64,000 bases of DNA from JBAOHV01 sp037045265 (GCA_037045265.1 JBAOHV010000004.1:124001-188000), one strand, 5' to 3'. Counted from the first letter of the stretch, positions 8,584 to 18,367 are shown. Made by a program: numbers and translations. The notes: generated from the letters alone by a model not told the origin.

Positions 8584-10319
8584 GCGACGAATCGACGACG
8601 AAGACGTCGCCCGGTGGCGAAGGTCGAGACAGGCTCTTCCGGGGCTACGGGCCGCTTGTCGGCTTCATGGCGGTGTTCCTGGCAATCGCGGTCCTGGTGC
8701 CCAGCCAGCAGCGGGAGGTGCGGGTGGAGGCACTCGACGCGACCGAGCTCACGCGTAGCGGGCAGGGAGCCGAAGGTGGGGACCTGGCCACCGAGGAAGG
8801 CGCCGAGGTGGCCGGAGCGACCGAGACCGCGGATGCGGCGGCTGCGGACGCGGCGGCAGCCGAGGCAGCGGCCGCAGCCGCCGCAGCCGGTGGCGGCGGG
8901 GGCGCCGGCGCCGCTGGTGGAGCCGGCAAGGGTGCATCGACCGGTCCCGCCAACGTTTCGGGTTGCGCGGATCGCCAGCTCCAGGTGCCGAGTGATCCCT
9001 ACTCGCCGCCTTGTCGGACGTTCAGCGGCGGCAACGGCGGAGGGACGTCCAACGGTGTCTCCGGTGACACCATCCGGGTGTCGGTCCGTATCGGCAGCTT
9101 CTCGAACGGAATGCTCGACGCCCTGTCCAAAGTCGCCAAGGCCCAGATCCCCGATGAGAGCCCCGAGGTCATCACCCGGACGCTGCAGGGTCTGGTCGAG
9201 TACTTCAACCGGACCTACCAGTTCTACGGCCGCAAGCTGGAGCTGGTCGTCTACGACGGCAAGGGAGACGTGCTCAAGGAGGCGACCGGTGGCGGCCAGG
9301 AGGGTGCCGAGGCCGACGCGCTGAAGGTCAGCCAGGAGATCAAGGCCTTCGCCGACATCTCAGCCGTGTCACCCATCTACGCGGACGCACTCGCTCGACG
9401 TGGTGTGGTCAACATCGGCGCACCCTTCATGTCTCGTGAGTGGCTCTCGCAGCGCAGCCCGTACGTGTGGAGCCAGTTCACCGACTGCAGCACCATCGTC
9501 GAGAGCGTCGGGTCGTACTACGTCACGAAGATGGCCAACCAGAACGCGGACCTGGCGGGCGGCGAGCTGAAGGGTCAGCCCCGCAAGGTCGGCATCATCG
9601 CTCCCGAGAACTCCTGGTACCAGGAGTGCGTAGCGGCCGGCGTGCGCATCCTCCAGAGCGGAGGCGTGAGCCCGACGCTCAACGAGCGCTACCGGCTCGA
9701 GATCAACCAGATGTCGATCCAGGCCGGCGAGAAGCTCGCCAAGCTCAAGGCGGCCGGTGTCACCACGGTCGTCTGTGGCTGCGACCCGCTGTTCCTGACG
9801 TTCCTCACGGCCAAGGCCAAGGAGCAGAACTACAACCCGGAGTGGCTCATAACCGGTGTTGCACTGATCGACAACGACATGATCGGGTCGATCATGGAGC
9901 CAGGCCAGTGGTCGCGCTCCTTCGGAGTCTCGTTCTCGGGGCCGACCCAGCCGGCCGGACGCAGCCTCGGCTACAGGGCCTACAAGGCGGTCCGCAAGGA
10001 CGAGCCATCCATCGGTGTCGATCTGATCTACAACCAGCTGCAACTCTTGGCGATCGGCATCCAGATGGCCGGACCGAACCTGAACCCGCAGTCGTACCAG
10101 AAGGGCATGTTCGACTACCCGACCAGGACGGGGCCGTCGGGGACCTGGGGATTCAAGCCGGGGGACCACTCGACCTCCGACGACACGCGTGAGGTGATCT
10201 GGAATCCGCGCCAGACCTCGATCCAGACCCGCAACCCGGGAGCGTACGTCGACCCCAACGGCGGTCAACGATTCCCGATCGGCAAGTGGCCCGCTGGCCC
10301 TCCACGGGTGGCAGGGTGA
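8580..10319 (+). CDS. Membrane-anchored type I solute-binding protein (Liv-type ABC transporter)
   Basis: 579 residues. Unlike most Gram-positive binding proteins it has no lipobox. An N-terminal helix (LVGFMAVFLAIAVLV, about residues 26-40) anchors it, followed by an Ala-rich low-complexity linker (about residues 80-110) and a Cys-containing periplasmic-binding fold starting at VSGDTIRVSVRIGSF. Recognisable parts are LVEYFNRTYQFYGRKLELVVYDGKG, KVGIIAPENSWYQECVAAG and the later TTVVCGCDPLF. This is the ANF/Leu-Ile-Val binding-protein type. It is coupled on both sides (GTGA overlaps) to the secreted protein and the transporter polypeptide. The substrate may be an acid or lipid-derived molecule rather than an amino acid; nothing in the sequence decides this. 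Confidence 0.85.
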   Translation: MSDESTTKTSPGGEGRDRLFRGYGPLVGFMAVFLAIAVLVPSQQREVRVEALDATELTRSGQGAEGGDLATEEGAEVAGATETADAAAADAAAAEAAAAAAAAGGGGGAGAAGGAGKGASTGPANVSGCADRQLQVPSDPYSPPCRTFSGGNGGGTSNGVSGDTIRVSVRIGSFSNGMLDALSKVAKAQIPDESPEVITRTLQGLVEYFNRTYQFYGRKLELVVYDGKGDVLKEATGGGQEGAEADALKVSQEIKAFADISAVSPIYADALARRGVVNIGAPFMSREWLSQRSPYVWSQFTDCSTIVESVGSYYVTKMANQNADLAGGELKGQPRKVGIIAPENSWYQECVAAGVRILQSGGVSPTLNERYRLEINQMSIQAGEKLAKLKAAGVTTVVCGCDPLFLTFLTAKAKEQNYNPEWLITGVALIDNDMIGSIMEPGQWSRSFGVSFSGPTQPAGRSLGYRAYKAVRKDEPSIGVDLIYNQLQLLAIGIQMAGPNLNPQSYQKGMFDYPTRTGPSGTWGFKPGDHSTSDDTREVIWNPRQTSIQTRNPGAYVDPNGGQRFPIGKWPAGPPRVAG

Positions 10320-13300
10320 GCACGCTGGCGGCGTCCCGCCCGCTGCGTTGGGCCGTCGGGGCGCTCGCAGCACTAGCTGCCTGGGGACTGGCGATGCTTT
10401 TGCTCCCCAACGGCGCGCCGGTAGGGCTGGTCGCGATCGGGGCGGTGCTCGGCTCGGCAACCGGACTGGCGGCGGTCGGCATCATCCTGGTCTGGCGTGC
10501 GAACCGCGTCGTGAACTTCGCGGCGGGCGCCATCGGAGGTGCCGCCGCCCTCGGTTCGCTCAACCTCTACCTGACGTGGCAGTGGCCGTACTTCGTGGCG
10601 ATCATCTTCGCCCTGGTCGGTGGGGCCGTCATCGGCGGGCTGGTGGAGATCACGGTGATCCGCCGCTTCGCGCAGGCGCCCCGGCTCGTGCTGACGGTCG
10701 CCACCATCGGCTTGGCCCAGCTGCTCGGCGGCCTCGAGCTCGGCATACCCAAGCTGGTCTTCGGGGTCGAGTCGCCGGTGCTAGGAGCGTTCGAGACGCC
10801 GCTCACGTCGACGACCGTCACCCTCGGCCCGATCGTCATCACGGGCGACCACATGCTCGTCGCCGCAGTCGTCCCTGTCGTCGTCGGCATCCTCGCCTGG
10901 TTCCTGCGCCGGTCGCTGGCGGGTACCGCCATCCGTGCGGCGGCTGAGAACACCGATCGTGCCCGGCTGCTGGGCATCCCGGTCCGCAACCTGACGACCC
11001 TGGTCTGGGTGATCGCCGGAACTCTCGCCGCGCTCACCTGGGTCCTCAAGGCTCCGTTCCTGGGTGCGACCCCTGCTGCGATCGCCGGGCCGGCCGTGCT
11101 CCTTCCGGCGCTCGCCGCCGCGGTGGTCGCCCGCATGGAGTCCATGCCGGTTGCGTTCATCGCAGCGGTCGGGCTGGGCGTCATCGATCAGATCGTCCGT
11201 TGGAACACGACCAGCCCGGAACTTATCGACGTCGTCCTGCTGGCGGTCATCGTCCTGGCGCTACTGGTCCAGCGCGGACCCACATCACGCGCCCACGACG
11301 CCGACGGCGGCTGGCGCGACGCCGAGCTGATCCGGCCGATCGCACCGGCGATAGCGGCACTCCGACCGGTGCGGATCGCGAAGACCCTCGGGCTGATCGG
11401 CCTGGTCGCGGCAGCGGTGTTCGTGCCGCTGGCGATCGGTCCGGGCACGTCCTACTCCCTGTCGATCATGGCGATCTGGGGTCTGGTGGCGGTCAGCCTG
11501 GTGGTTCTCACCGGTTGGGGCGGGCAGATCAGCCTGGGCCAGTTCGCTCTGGTGGGGGTCGGGGCGATCGTCGCCGGCAACTTGGTGATGCGCTGGAACG
11601 TCGACCTGTTCGTCACCCTCGCGGTCGCCGCAGGCGCCGGGTCACTTGCTGCGCTTCTGCTCGGGATCCCCGCTCTTCGCATCCGAGGACCGTTCCTGGC
11701 CGTGGTGACGCTGGCGTTCGCAGTGGTGCTCGACGGCTACGTCCTCAACCCGAACGTCTTCCCCGAACTGATCCCCAGGAGGTCACCCGCCCGCTGCTGT
11801 GGTCGCGGGTGGACCTGGAGGACGATCGGGCGATGCTCTGGTTCTGTCTGGCCGTGCTCGCCTTCGGCGTGGTCCTGGCCCGAGGCGTCCGACGGTCCCG
11901 GTCGGGACGCCTGCTGATCGCGTCGCGTGACAACTCCAAGGCGACCGAGGCGATCAGCGCCTCGACGCGCTGGATCACCCTCAGCGGTTTCGTCTTCTCC
12001 GGCTTCCTCGCCGGCCTCGCCGGTGGGCTCCACGTGCTGGTGCTGCACGGCGCACGGGTCGGCTCGTACCAACCGGTCCAATCCGTCGAGATCTTCTCCA
12101 TGGCGACGATCGGCGGCCTCGGCTCGATCGGCGGCGCGATCACCGGCGCCGCGGGCATGCGTGGGATGCAGGACCTGGACGCGACGATCCGCCTGGTAGC
12201 GGCCGGTGCCGGTGTGCTCCTGGTGCTGTGGCTGATCCCGTCCGGTCTGGCCGGAATTGCCGCACGGGTGCGAGACCTGGTCCTCACTCCCCTCGCCCGT
12301 CGTCACGGCATGGACCTCGAGGGGCAGCCGATCGTTGCAGCTTCCGAGCCCACCCCGACTTCCGAACCCACAACCACTGCGGCGCGGCCCGACGCTGCGG
12401 CTGTCGCAGCCACAGCTGGCCTGTTCGACTCCGAGCCAGCGGACGTCTCATCCACATCTCCCACACCACCACCGTTGCGGACAGACAAGGTCCCGTACCT
12501 GGGCGCCCACGACGTCGACGTCTCCTACGGGCGTCTACAGGTCCTCTTCGGGGCCCGCCTCGACATCGAGCAGGGTGAGATGGTCGCGCTGTTGGGTACC
12601 AACGGTGCCGGCAAGTCGACTCTGCTCAAGGCGATGTGCGGACTGATCCCGACCAAGGGCCGGATACGCCTGGGCGACAGGGATCTGAGTGGCATGAGCG
12701 CCGAAAGGATCGTGCGCTCCGGCATCGCCCTGATGCCAGGCGGAAAGGCGATCTTCCCCACCCTCACCGTCGACGAGCACCTACGCCTGGCGACCTGGAC
12801 CTTCCGTGACGACGCCGAGCGGATAGAGACCGACCTGCGCGACGTCCGGGCCCTCTTCCCGATCCTCGAGCAGCGGTGCAACCAACTGGCAGGGGACCTG
12901 TCGGGTGGCGAGCAGCAGCAGTTGGCACTCGCCACGACCCTCATGCTCCGACCCGAGGTCCTGCTCATCGACGAGCTCTCACTCGGGCTCGCCCCGATGG
13001 TCGTAGGGGCGCTCTGCGACGTCGTGCGACGCCTGAACGCCTCCGGTATCACCGTGGTCGTGGTGGAGCAGTCGATCAACGTCGCACTGACCCTCGCCGA
13101 ACGAGCGGTGTTCATGGAGAAGGGCCGTGTCCGATTCGAAGGACCCACCCGCGAGTTGCTCGATCGTCCTGACATCCTCCGTTCCGTCTTCCTCGAAGGT
13201 GCCGGGGACGCCGACGCGAGGGAGGAGGAGACCGAGGATGCCGTGACCTCGGTCGACCTGACCCGTCTCGACGTGCCGGCACAGACGGTCCCCGCGTCCG

Positions 13301-14121
13301 CGTCCGACCGCCGATCGGCTGCGCCCGTGCTCGAGTGCGTCGGCGTGACGAAGCGCTTCGGCGGGGTCAACGCACTGACCGACGTGAACGTCCGGGTCGG
13401 TCCCGGTGAGATCGTCGGACTGATCGGCCAGAACGGTGCCGGCAAGACCACACTCATGGACTGCATCTCGGGCTTCCACGACCTGGACGGCGGAGCGATC
13501 GTGTTCCGCGACGTGGACGTGTCCGACTGGGCACCCTACGAGCGTTCCAGGTCCCGCCTGGGGCGCAGCTTCCAGGAAGCACGGCTGTTCCCGTCGCTGA
13601 CGGTCCTCGAGACCATCGAGGTCGCACACGAACGATCAGTCGACAACCGCTCGCTGGTCGCGGATGCCACACGCCAGCCGGCCTCATACCTGGCCGCTGC
13701 AGCGACGCGTGCCAAGGCCCGCTCCCTGGTCTCGATGCTCGGACTGGACCGCTACGCGCACACTCCGACGTCGGCGCTGTCCACCGGCACACGCCGGATC
13801 GTGGAACTGGCCTGCCTCCTCGCTGAGGATCCGGTCGTGATGCTGCTCGACGAGCCGTCCGCGGGCGTCGCCCAACGCGAGACAGAGGCGCTCGGCCCGC
13901 TGCTCGGCCGCATCCGCGACCACACCGGCGCGGCGATGCTCGTCATCGAGCACGACATGCCGCTCCTGTCGGGCCTGTGTGATCGCCTCGTCGCCATGGA
14001 GCTGGGCAGCGTGATCACCGACGGACCCCCGTCCGAGGTGCTCGAGCACCCGGCGGTTGTCGCGTCCTATCTCGGCACCGACCAGGCGGCGATCAACCGT
14101 TCGGGAATGACGACGGCATGA
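10316..14121 (+). CDS. LivH-LivM-LivF-LivG fused ABC transporter polypeptide, one frameshift
   Basis: About 1268 residues when read across one shift near 11775, where ATCCCCAGGAG seems to lack one C. Order: LivH-like permease (about 1-320, with GIILVWRANRVVNFAAG), LivM-like permease (about 340-660, with GWGGQISLGQFALVG), a Ser/Thr/Pro linker, a LivF-like ATPase (Walker A GTNGAGKST, signature LSGGEQQQLA, Walker B VLLIDELSLGLAP) and a LivG-like ATPase (GQNGAGKTT, STGTRRIVELA, MLLDEPSAGVA). No stop separates the four parts in the correct frames, so this is a natural fusion of parts usually encoded by four genes. GTG 10316 overlaps the stop of the binding protein, and the stop overlaps the next ATG. 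Confidence 0.88.
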
Positions 14122-14552
14122 GCGATATCGGGGAACCGGACCAGGTCGGCGGCACCGGCGCGATCGGCTGGATGCGCTCGGTGGTCATCGATGCACACGA
14201 CCCGCGGACGGTGGCGGACTTCTGGTGTCGGCTCCTCGACGTGACGATCGCCGAGGAGGAGTCGGACTGGGTGCAACTGACCCCCGACCCCGGCGGCACG
14301 TTCTTCGCGTTCCAGCCGAGCGACGCACCCCGCCCCTCTGCGCTCGTCGCACGCCCGGACATCGAGGTGGTCGACATCGACGTCGCTCGGGACCGGGTGC
14401 TGGCGATCGGTGGCTCCTACGTTCGTGAGATCCAGGAGCTCAAGGGTGATCACCACTACGTGATGGCCGATCCCGAGGGCAACGAGTTCTGCCTGGTCCA
14501 GCCGCTCCCGCCCGAGTTGGCACGACCCAGATGGGGAGACCGACCCGCCTGA
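14118..14552 (+). CDS. VOC superfamily protein (glyoxalase/dioxygenase fold)
   Basis: 144 residues in a single vicinal-oxygen-chelate domain: SVVIDAHDPRTVADFWCRLLDV, then FFAFQPSD, and DHHYVMADPEGNEFCLVQP at the end, where the terminal Glu is a usual metal ligand. The ATG overlaps the transporter stop (ATGA), so it is made with the uptake system and may act on the imported compound. Members range from metalloenzymes to ligand binders, so no reaction is assigned. Confidence 0.8.
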   Translation: MSDIGEPDQVGGTGAIGWMRSVVIDAHDPRTVADFWCRLLDVTIAEEESDWVQLTPDPGGTFFAFQPSDAPRPSALVARPDIEVVDIDVARDRVLAIGGSYVREIQELKGDHHYVMADPEGNEFCLVQPLPPELARPRWGDRPA

Positions 14553-14577
14553 TGATCGACCTCGTCGTCTCTGGCCG

Positions 14578-15591
14578 ATGGGTCGCATAGTCGTTCCCGG
14601 TCGCGAGCTCGCCCCCACCTTCATCTCGGGGGTGCTCGGTGCGCTCTCGTGGGACGGCGACGAGCTCGACACGCTGCAGCTCGACCTGATCCAGGCGGTG
14701 ATCGACAACCTGGCGCATGGGAACGGTCCCCGGGTGAGGGAGCTGTCCCCGATCCCGGCAGCGACGGTCCGTTCGAGCATCGAGGACCCCCAACTGCTCC
14801 GTCAGCTGGCCAACATGGTGATCGTGCTGGAGCTGAGCATGAACCCGCTGCCACCCGGCCTGGCCCGTCATGCCGAGCGATACCTGCTCGATGCGGGGGT
14901 GCGGTCCGATCACCTGGCGATAGTGCGAGACACCGCGGAAGGCCATCTCGTCCGCCTGCACGCGGACCTGCTGCGCAACTCCTGGTACACCGAGCAGACG
15001 ATCAAGGGGATCTTCGGAGGCCGGATCGGCGAACTGCTCCGATCGAAGCTCGCCTACTACTCGCTCACGACCGACCCGACGTTGGCCGCCCGATGGCAGT
15101 CGTTGCGTGAGCACCCGGACGGCTCCTGGGGGCGTGAGGTCGCCCGTTTCTACGACTTCCACGGCTTCCCCCTTCCCGGCGAGGCCGGCGGAATCTACGA
15201 GATCGGGGCTCTGCACGACTGGGTCCACGTGCTCGCCGACTACGACACGAGCCCCGAGGGAGAGATCGACGTCTTTGCGTTCATCGCGTCGACTATGGGC
15301 AGCGACCGCGGGTTCGTGCAGTTCGTGTTCACCCTGGCGCTGTTCCAGAACGCGAGCGTCGACACCGTAGGTGGCAAGCGGATCGCCATCGCCCGGGCGG
15401 ACACCCTGTCCGACCCGGGAGCAGTTGACCGTCTCGCCGACGCCTTCTGGCGTGCCACCGAGTGCAGCGCGGACGTGATGGGCGGTGTCGACCACTTCGC
15501 GCTCGCGTCGACTCCTCTGAACGAGCTCCGAGCACAGTGGAACATCCCGCCGAAGCGGGTCTCCGGTCCCGGAGCGTTCGACCGCCCCTGA
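14578..15591 (+). CDS. Coq4-like motif protein with possible TerB-like N-terminus
   Basis: 337 residues, family not securely recognised. The middle contains LHDWVHVLADYDTSPEGEI, which fits the HDxxH-x11-E metal/lipid motif of Coq4 (His213, Asp214, His217, Glu229), followed by a VFAF segment as in Coq4. The N-terminal 70 residues (SWDGDELDTLQLDLIQAVIDNL) resemble a helical TerB-like fold. Coq4 proteins take part in ubiquinone ring decarboxylation/hydroxylation. Actinobacteria normally make menaquinone, so this protein probably has another substrate. It lies 25 nt after the VOC gene in the same operon as the transporter. Start ATG 14578; no strong ribosome site. Confidence 0.6.
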   Translation: MGRIVVPGRELAPTFISGVLGALSWDGDELDTLQLDLIQAVIDNLAHGNGPRVRELSPIPAATVRSSIEDPQLLRQLANMVIVLELSMNPLPPGLARHAERYLLDAGVRSDHLAIVRDTAEGHLVRLHADLLRNSWYTEQTIKGIFGGRIGELLRSKLAYYSLTTDPTLAARWQSLREHPDGSWGREVARFYDFHGFPLPGEAGGIYEIGALHDWVHVLADYDTSPEGEIDVFAFIASTMGSDRGFVQFVFTLALFQNASVDTVGGKRIAIARADTLSDPGAVDRLADAFWRATECSADVMGGVDHFALASTPLNELRAQWNIPPKRVSGPGAFDRP

Positions 15592-15597
15592 CGGCGC

Positions 15598-16977
15598 TCA
15601 GGCGGGCGGCGAGGAGAGACCGACGGTCTGGGGTTCGCTCGACCTGCCCGCCACGGCCATGCCGGCCACCGACGCGGCCACGACCACCCACGAAGCGACA
15701 GACATGGCACTTGCCGCGATCCCGGTTTCGCCTGGGCCGGCCGCTGTCGCTGTCGAGGCGATCGCCACGCCGGCAGCGACACCCACGTTGCGCAGCGCGG
15801 TCAGGACGCCCGAGGCGATCCCGGCGTCCTCATCGGGTACGGCGGACATGGCTGCGGTGGTAGAGACGTTGTAGGCGAGTCCCTGGCCAACCCCCGAGAG
15901 CACCATCGCAACCAGGATCGGCCACGGCTGCGACTCGGAACCGACGCGGGCGACGGCCACGAACGACACGGCGACGAGGGCCATGCCGACCACCATCGGC
16001 AACCTGTGCCCGAAGCGATCCACCACCCGCCCCGTCGACGCTCCGACAAGGGCGAAAGGGACCGAGTAGGCCAGGAAGATCAACCCCGTCGTCGACGGAG
16101 AGAGTCCTCGAACGTCCTGGAGCCAGAAGGTCCCGAGGATGTTCAGCGCACCGAATCCCCAGTTGGCCAGGAACGCGACAGCGAGCGGTGGCCGGTAGCC
16201 GAGGGCGTGTCGGAGCGCCTTGGCGATGAGCGGACTGGAAGCTCCTCGCTGCTGCATCACGAAGAGCACGAGTACCCCAAGGCCAACGAACATCGCCAAG
16301 AGCACGCTCGGGTCGCGCCATCCCCGGGTCGCGGCGGCCTGGAGGCCGACCATGACGGCCGAGACCCCAGCTGTCGCCAGTGCCGCACCGGTCCAGTCGA
16401 TCGGTGCGCGATCGCCATGGCTCTCCGGAACACTTCGCACCGTCAGGGCCAGCGCCACCGCGAGCAGCGGAAGGTTGACCACGAAGAACCATCTCCAGCC
16501 CAGGCTCTCCACCACCAGACCACCGACGACCGGAGCGGCCGCTGCGGCTGTGCTTCCGATCGCGCTCCAGACGCCGATCGCCCAGGCGCGCCGGTCGCTG
16601 AACGCCGTACTCACGACCGAAAGCGATGCCGGCATGAAGAGGCTCGTCGCGACGCCCTGGACGACCCGGCCCGACACCAGCACCGCGAACCCCGGGGCAG
16701 CGGCACACACAAGTGTGGCCATGCTGAACAGGACCACACCCGCCAGCAGCACCCGCCGTCGACCTGTCCGATCGGCCAAGCGACCGGTGACCAGCAGCGG
16801 TCCGGCAGCCCCGATCGCGAACGCGTTGACCACCCACCCGGCACTCGCTGGTGACACCCCCAGTTCGCGACCGATCTCGGGGAGTGCGACGGCGATCCCG
16901 GCGAAGTCGATGCTCAGCACCACCAGTGGGAGCGCGACCGCCAGCAGGATCGGGGCTCCTCCTCTGCGATCTGCCAC
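15598..16977 (-). CDS. MFS drug/solute efflux transporter (DHA2-like)
   Basis: 459 residues with roughly 12-14 membrane helices. The motif A loop GRLADRTGRRRVLLAG is near residue 65, with RVVQGVATSLFMPASLSVV (motif C region), GWRWFFVVNLPL and a second-half loop GRVVDRFGHRLPMV. This pattern is typical of multidrug and lipid exporters of the major facilitator superfamily. It ends 7 nt from the end of the convergent Coq4-like gene. A TAGTCT -10 box on the minus strand lies 8 nt before the GTG start, which suggests a leaderless or near-leaderless mRNA. The substrate is unknown. Confidence 0.9.
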   Translation of the reverse strand: MADRRGGAPILLAVALPLVVLSIDFAGIAVALPEIGRELGVSPASAGWVVNAFAIGAAGPLLVTGRLADRTGRRRVLLAGVVLFSMATLVCAAAPGFAVLVSGRVVQGVATSLFMPASLSVVSTAFSDRRAWAIGVWSAIGSTAAAAAPVVGGLVVESLGWRWFFVVNLPLLAVALALTVRSVPESHGDRAPIDWTGAALATAGVSAVMVGLQAAATRGWRDPSVLLAMFVGLGVLVLFVMQQRGASSPLIAKALRHALGYRPPLAVAFLANWGFGALNILGTFWLQDVRGLSPSTTGLIFLAYSVPFALVGASTGRVVDRFGHRLPMVVGMALVAVSFVAVARVGSESQPWPILVAMVLSGVGQGLAYNVSTTAAMSAVPDEDAGIASGVLTALRNVGVAAGVAIASTATAAGPGETGIAASAMSVASWVVVAASVAGMAVAGRSSEPQTVGLSSPPA

Positions 16978-17060
16978 GACCGCTGAGACTACGGGCAGGT
17001 TTCGCTCGTGCGGCTCCCATCGACTGGTTGACGTCTGCTGACGGTCCCGGGTGTACGCGG

Positions 17061-17095
17061 AAGTGCCGGGTGGCGACCAACACCACCCGGCACTT
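17061..17095 (-). terminator. Hairpin terminator after the lipoprotein gene
   Basis: Perfect 13-bp stem, AAGTGCCGGGTGG (17061-17073) with its complement (17083-17095), 9-nt loop. It lies 48 nt beyond the stop of the minus-strand lipoprotein gene. There is no clear U tract, as is common in high-GC actinomycetes. Confidence 0.7.
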
Positions 17096-17142
17096 CGGTT
17101 CCACGTAGGAACCTCTGGATCAGCTCCTCCGAGCTACTGGCG

Positions 17143-18045
17143 TCAGTTGGCCGGAGCGGCGAATGAGATCGGAGTCCATGAAGTCAGCGCACCGGTCGGG
17201 TCCGCCTGGCCGTGCGCCTTCACCGTGGCGATCGAGCAGCTCGACACTTGGCAGTCGGTGTTCGACGCGCCGATCACGGCGATCGTGTCGATCGTGGTGC
17301 GGAACGTGCCTGCGGCAGAAAGACCCGACGGGAAGGCCAGGAACTTGGTAGGTCCCCAGAGGGACGCGTCGAGGTTCCAGCCGGCTGGGGCGGTCGCCTC
17401 GGACCACGGGAGCTGACCGATGTAGATCCCGGGGGCCGATGCGGCGAAACCGGCGCCGGTGACGGTAACCGTCTCGCCGTCAGGGCTCAGGTCGGCGGTC
17501 TTCGACACGACGACCTGCTTGGTGGTCGCTGCCGAGAAGGTGACCGGAGCCGAGAAGCTCCACGACGGCACGCTCCCGGTGTGGGCCGACCAGACGAAGA
17601 CCTTGCAGGCATCGAGGTAGCAGTTCACGGCCTGGCCCTGCCCGGAGAACAGTGCCGGGGTGCTGATCGTTGCCGAGAAGGAACCGCTTTCGTGCAGCTT
17701 CGCGCCAGATGCCGTCTCGGGGGTGGGGCCCGTCGGACGAATGTACTTGGCGCTGGTGTAGGCGGTCGGTACCGAACCCGTGCCGACACCGATGGCTACG
17801 TAGACGCCCGCGACCGGGCCGGTGACCAGCGCCGGATCGAAGCCGGCACCCGTGACGGTCACGGTGGAACCGACCTGGGCCAGGCCGGTGGTGCTCGAGA
17901 ACGTGGCCGCCGGAGTGAACACCGTGGGGACCGAGGAAGTGGTCGTGGACGGCGGCGTCTCCGGCACACATGCCGCTGCAGCGAAGGTCGCGAGGATTGC
18001 GCCGACGGCCACGAGGACCTTCTGGCGACTCGAACGGGTGATCAT
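17143..18045 (-). CDS. Secreted lipoprotein with two Ig/neocarzinostatin-like repeats
   Basis: 300 residues. A signal peptide ends in a lipobox (ILATFAAAAC, Cys about residue 26), followed by a Ser/Thr/Pro spacer. Two similar beta-rich units follow, each opening with a V-T-V-T-G-A-G-F segment (near residues 62-70 and 194-202) and each carrying a Cys pair near its end (CYLDAC, CQVSSC). The layout resembles the neocarzinostatin/macromomycin fold, but the match is by eye only and no function follows from it. It is transcribed alone between the MFS gene and tRNA-Ala. A promoter-like pair lies upstream (18100-18129) and a hairpin follows the gene. Confidence 0.75.
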   Translation of the reverse strand: MITRSSRQKVLVAVGAILATFAAAACVPETPPSTTTSSVPTVFTPAATFSSTTGLAQVGSTVTVTGAGFDPALVTGPVAGVYVAIGVGTGSVPTAYTSAKYIRPTGPTPETASGAKLHESGSFSATISTPALFSGQGQAVNCYLDACKVFVWSAHTGSVPSWSFSAPVTFSAATTKQVVVSKTADLSPDGETVTVTGAGFAASAPGIYIGQLPWSEATAPAGWNLDASLWGPTKFLAFPSGLSAAGTFRTTIDTIAVIGASNTDCQVSSCSIATVKAHGQADPTGALTSWTPISFAAPAN

Positions 18046-18099
18046 CTCAGTGTCATCTCCTGTGTTGTCTGCCCAGCTTCAGGAAGGTGGGGTCGGCGT

Positions 18100-18129
18100 A
18101 CAGTAGAAGCAGCACTTAGCGATATGCAA
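18100..18129 (-). promoter_or_regulatory. Candidate promoter for the lipoprotein gene
   Basis: On the minus strand TTGCAT (complement of 18124-18129), 18 nt, then TACTGT (complement of 18100-18105), about 55 nt before the ATG at 18045. Both hexamers are fair matches to the housekeeping consensus. Confidence 0.4.
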
Positions 18130-18171
18130 TAGGCGCGCCTAACAATTGATGGTGGAGCGAAGTCGACGCCC

Positions 18172-18219
18172 AACCACGAACAGGGCCCCGACCATGAGGT
18201 CGGGGCCCTGTTCGTGGTT
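18172..18219 (-). terminator. Very long perfect hairpin downstream of tRNA-Ala
   Basis: A perfect 22-bp stem (18172-18193 with 18198-18219) closes an ATGA loop. It begins 5 nt after the 3' end of tRNA-Ala on the minus strand, the position of a tRNA terminator. There is no U tract on either side. The same ATGA loop closes the hairpin at 31834-31873. Confidence 0.75.
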
Positions 18220-18224
18220 CCGGG

Positions 18225-18298
18225 TGGAGGTGATGGGAGTCGAACCCACGACCTCTTCGATGCGACCGAAGCGCTCTAGCCAGCTGAGCTACACCCCC
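18225..18298 (-). tRNA. tRNA-Ala, anticodon CGC
   Basis: A 74-nt cloverleaf on the minus strand. The acceptor stem GGGGGTG pairs with CACCTCC and includes a G3-U70 wobble, the alanine identity element. The D arm is GCTC...GAGC. The anticodon stem CTTCG/CGAAG closes the loop GTCGCAT, giving anticodon CGC for codon GCG. The T arm is GTGGG-TTCGACT-CCCAT. The discriminator is A and CCA is not encoded. G at position 32 of the anticodon loop is less usual. Confidence 0.95.
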
Positions 18299-18311
18299 GG
18301 GCAGGACGAGC

Positions 18312-18339
18312 ATTCTAGTGATTTCGCAGTGACCGGCAA
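18312..18339 (-). promoter_or_regulatory. Promoter of tRNA-Ala
   Basis: Minus strand TTGCCG (complement of 18334-18339), 16 nt, TAGAAT (complement of 18312-18317), 13 nt before the mature 5' end. This is a good housekeeping-type promoter. Confidence 0.55.
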
Positions 18340-18367
18340 GGTAGGGCCGGCCGACAGCGAGAGGTGC

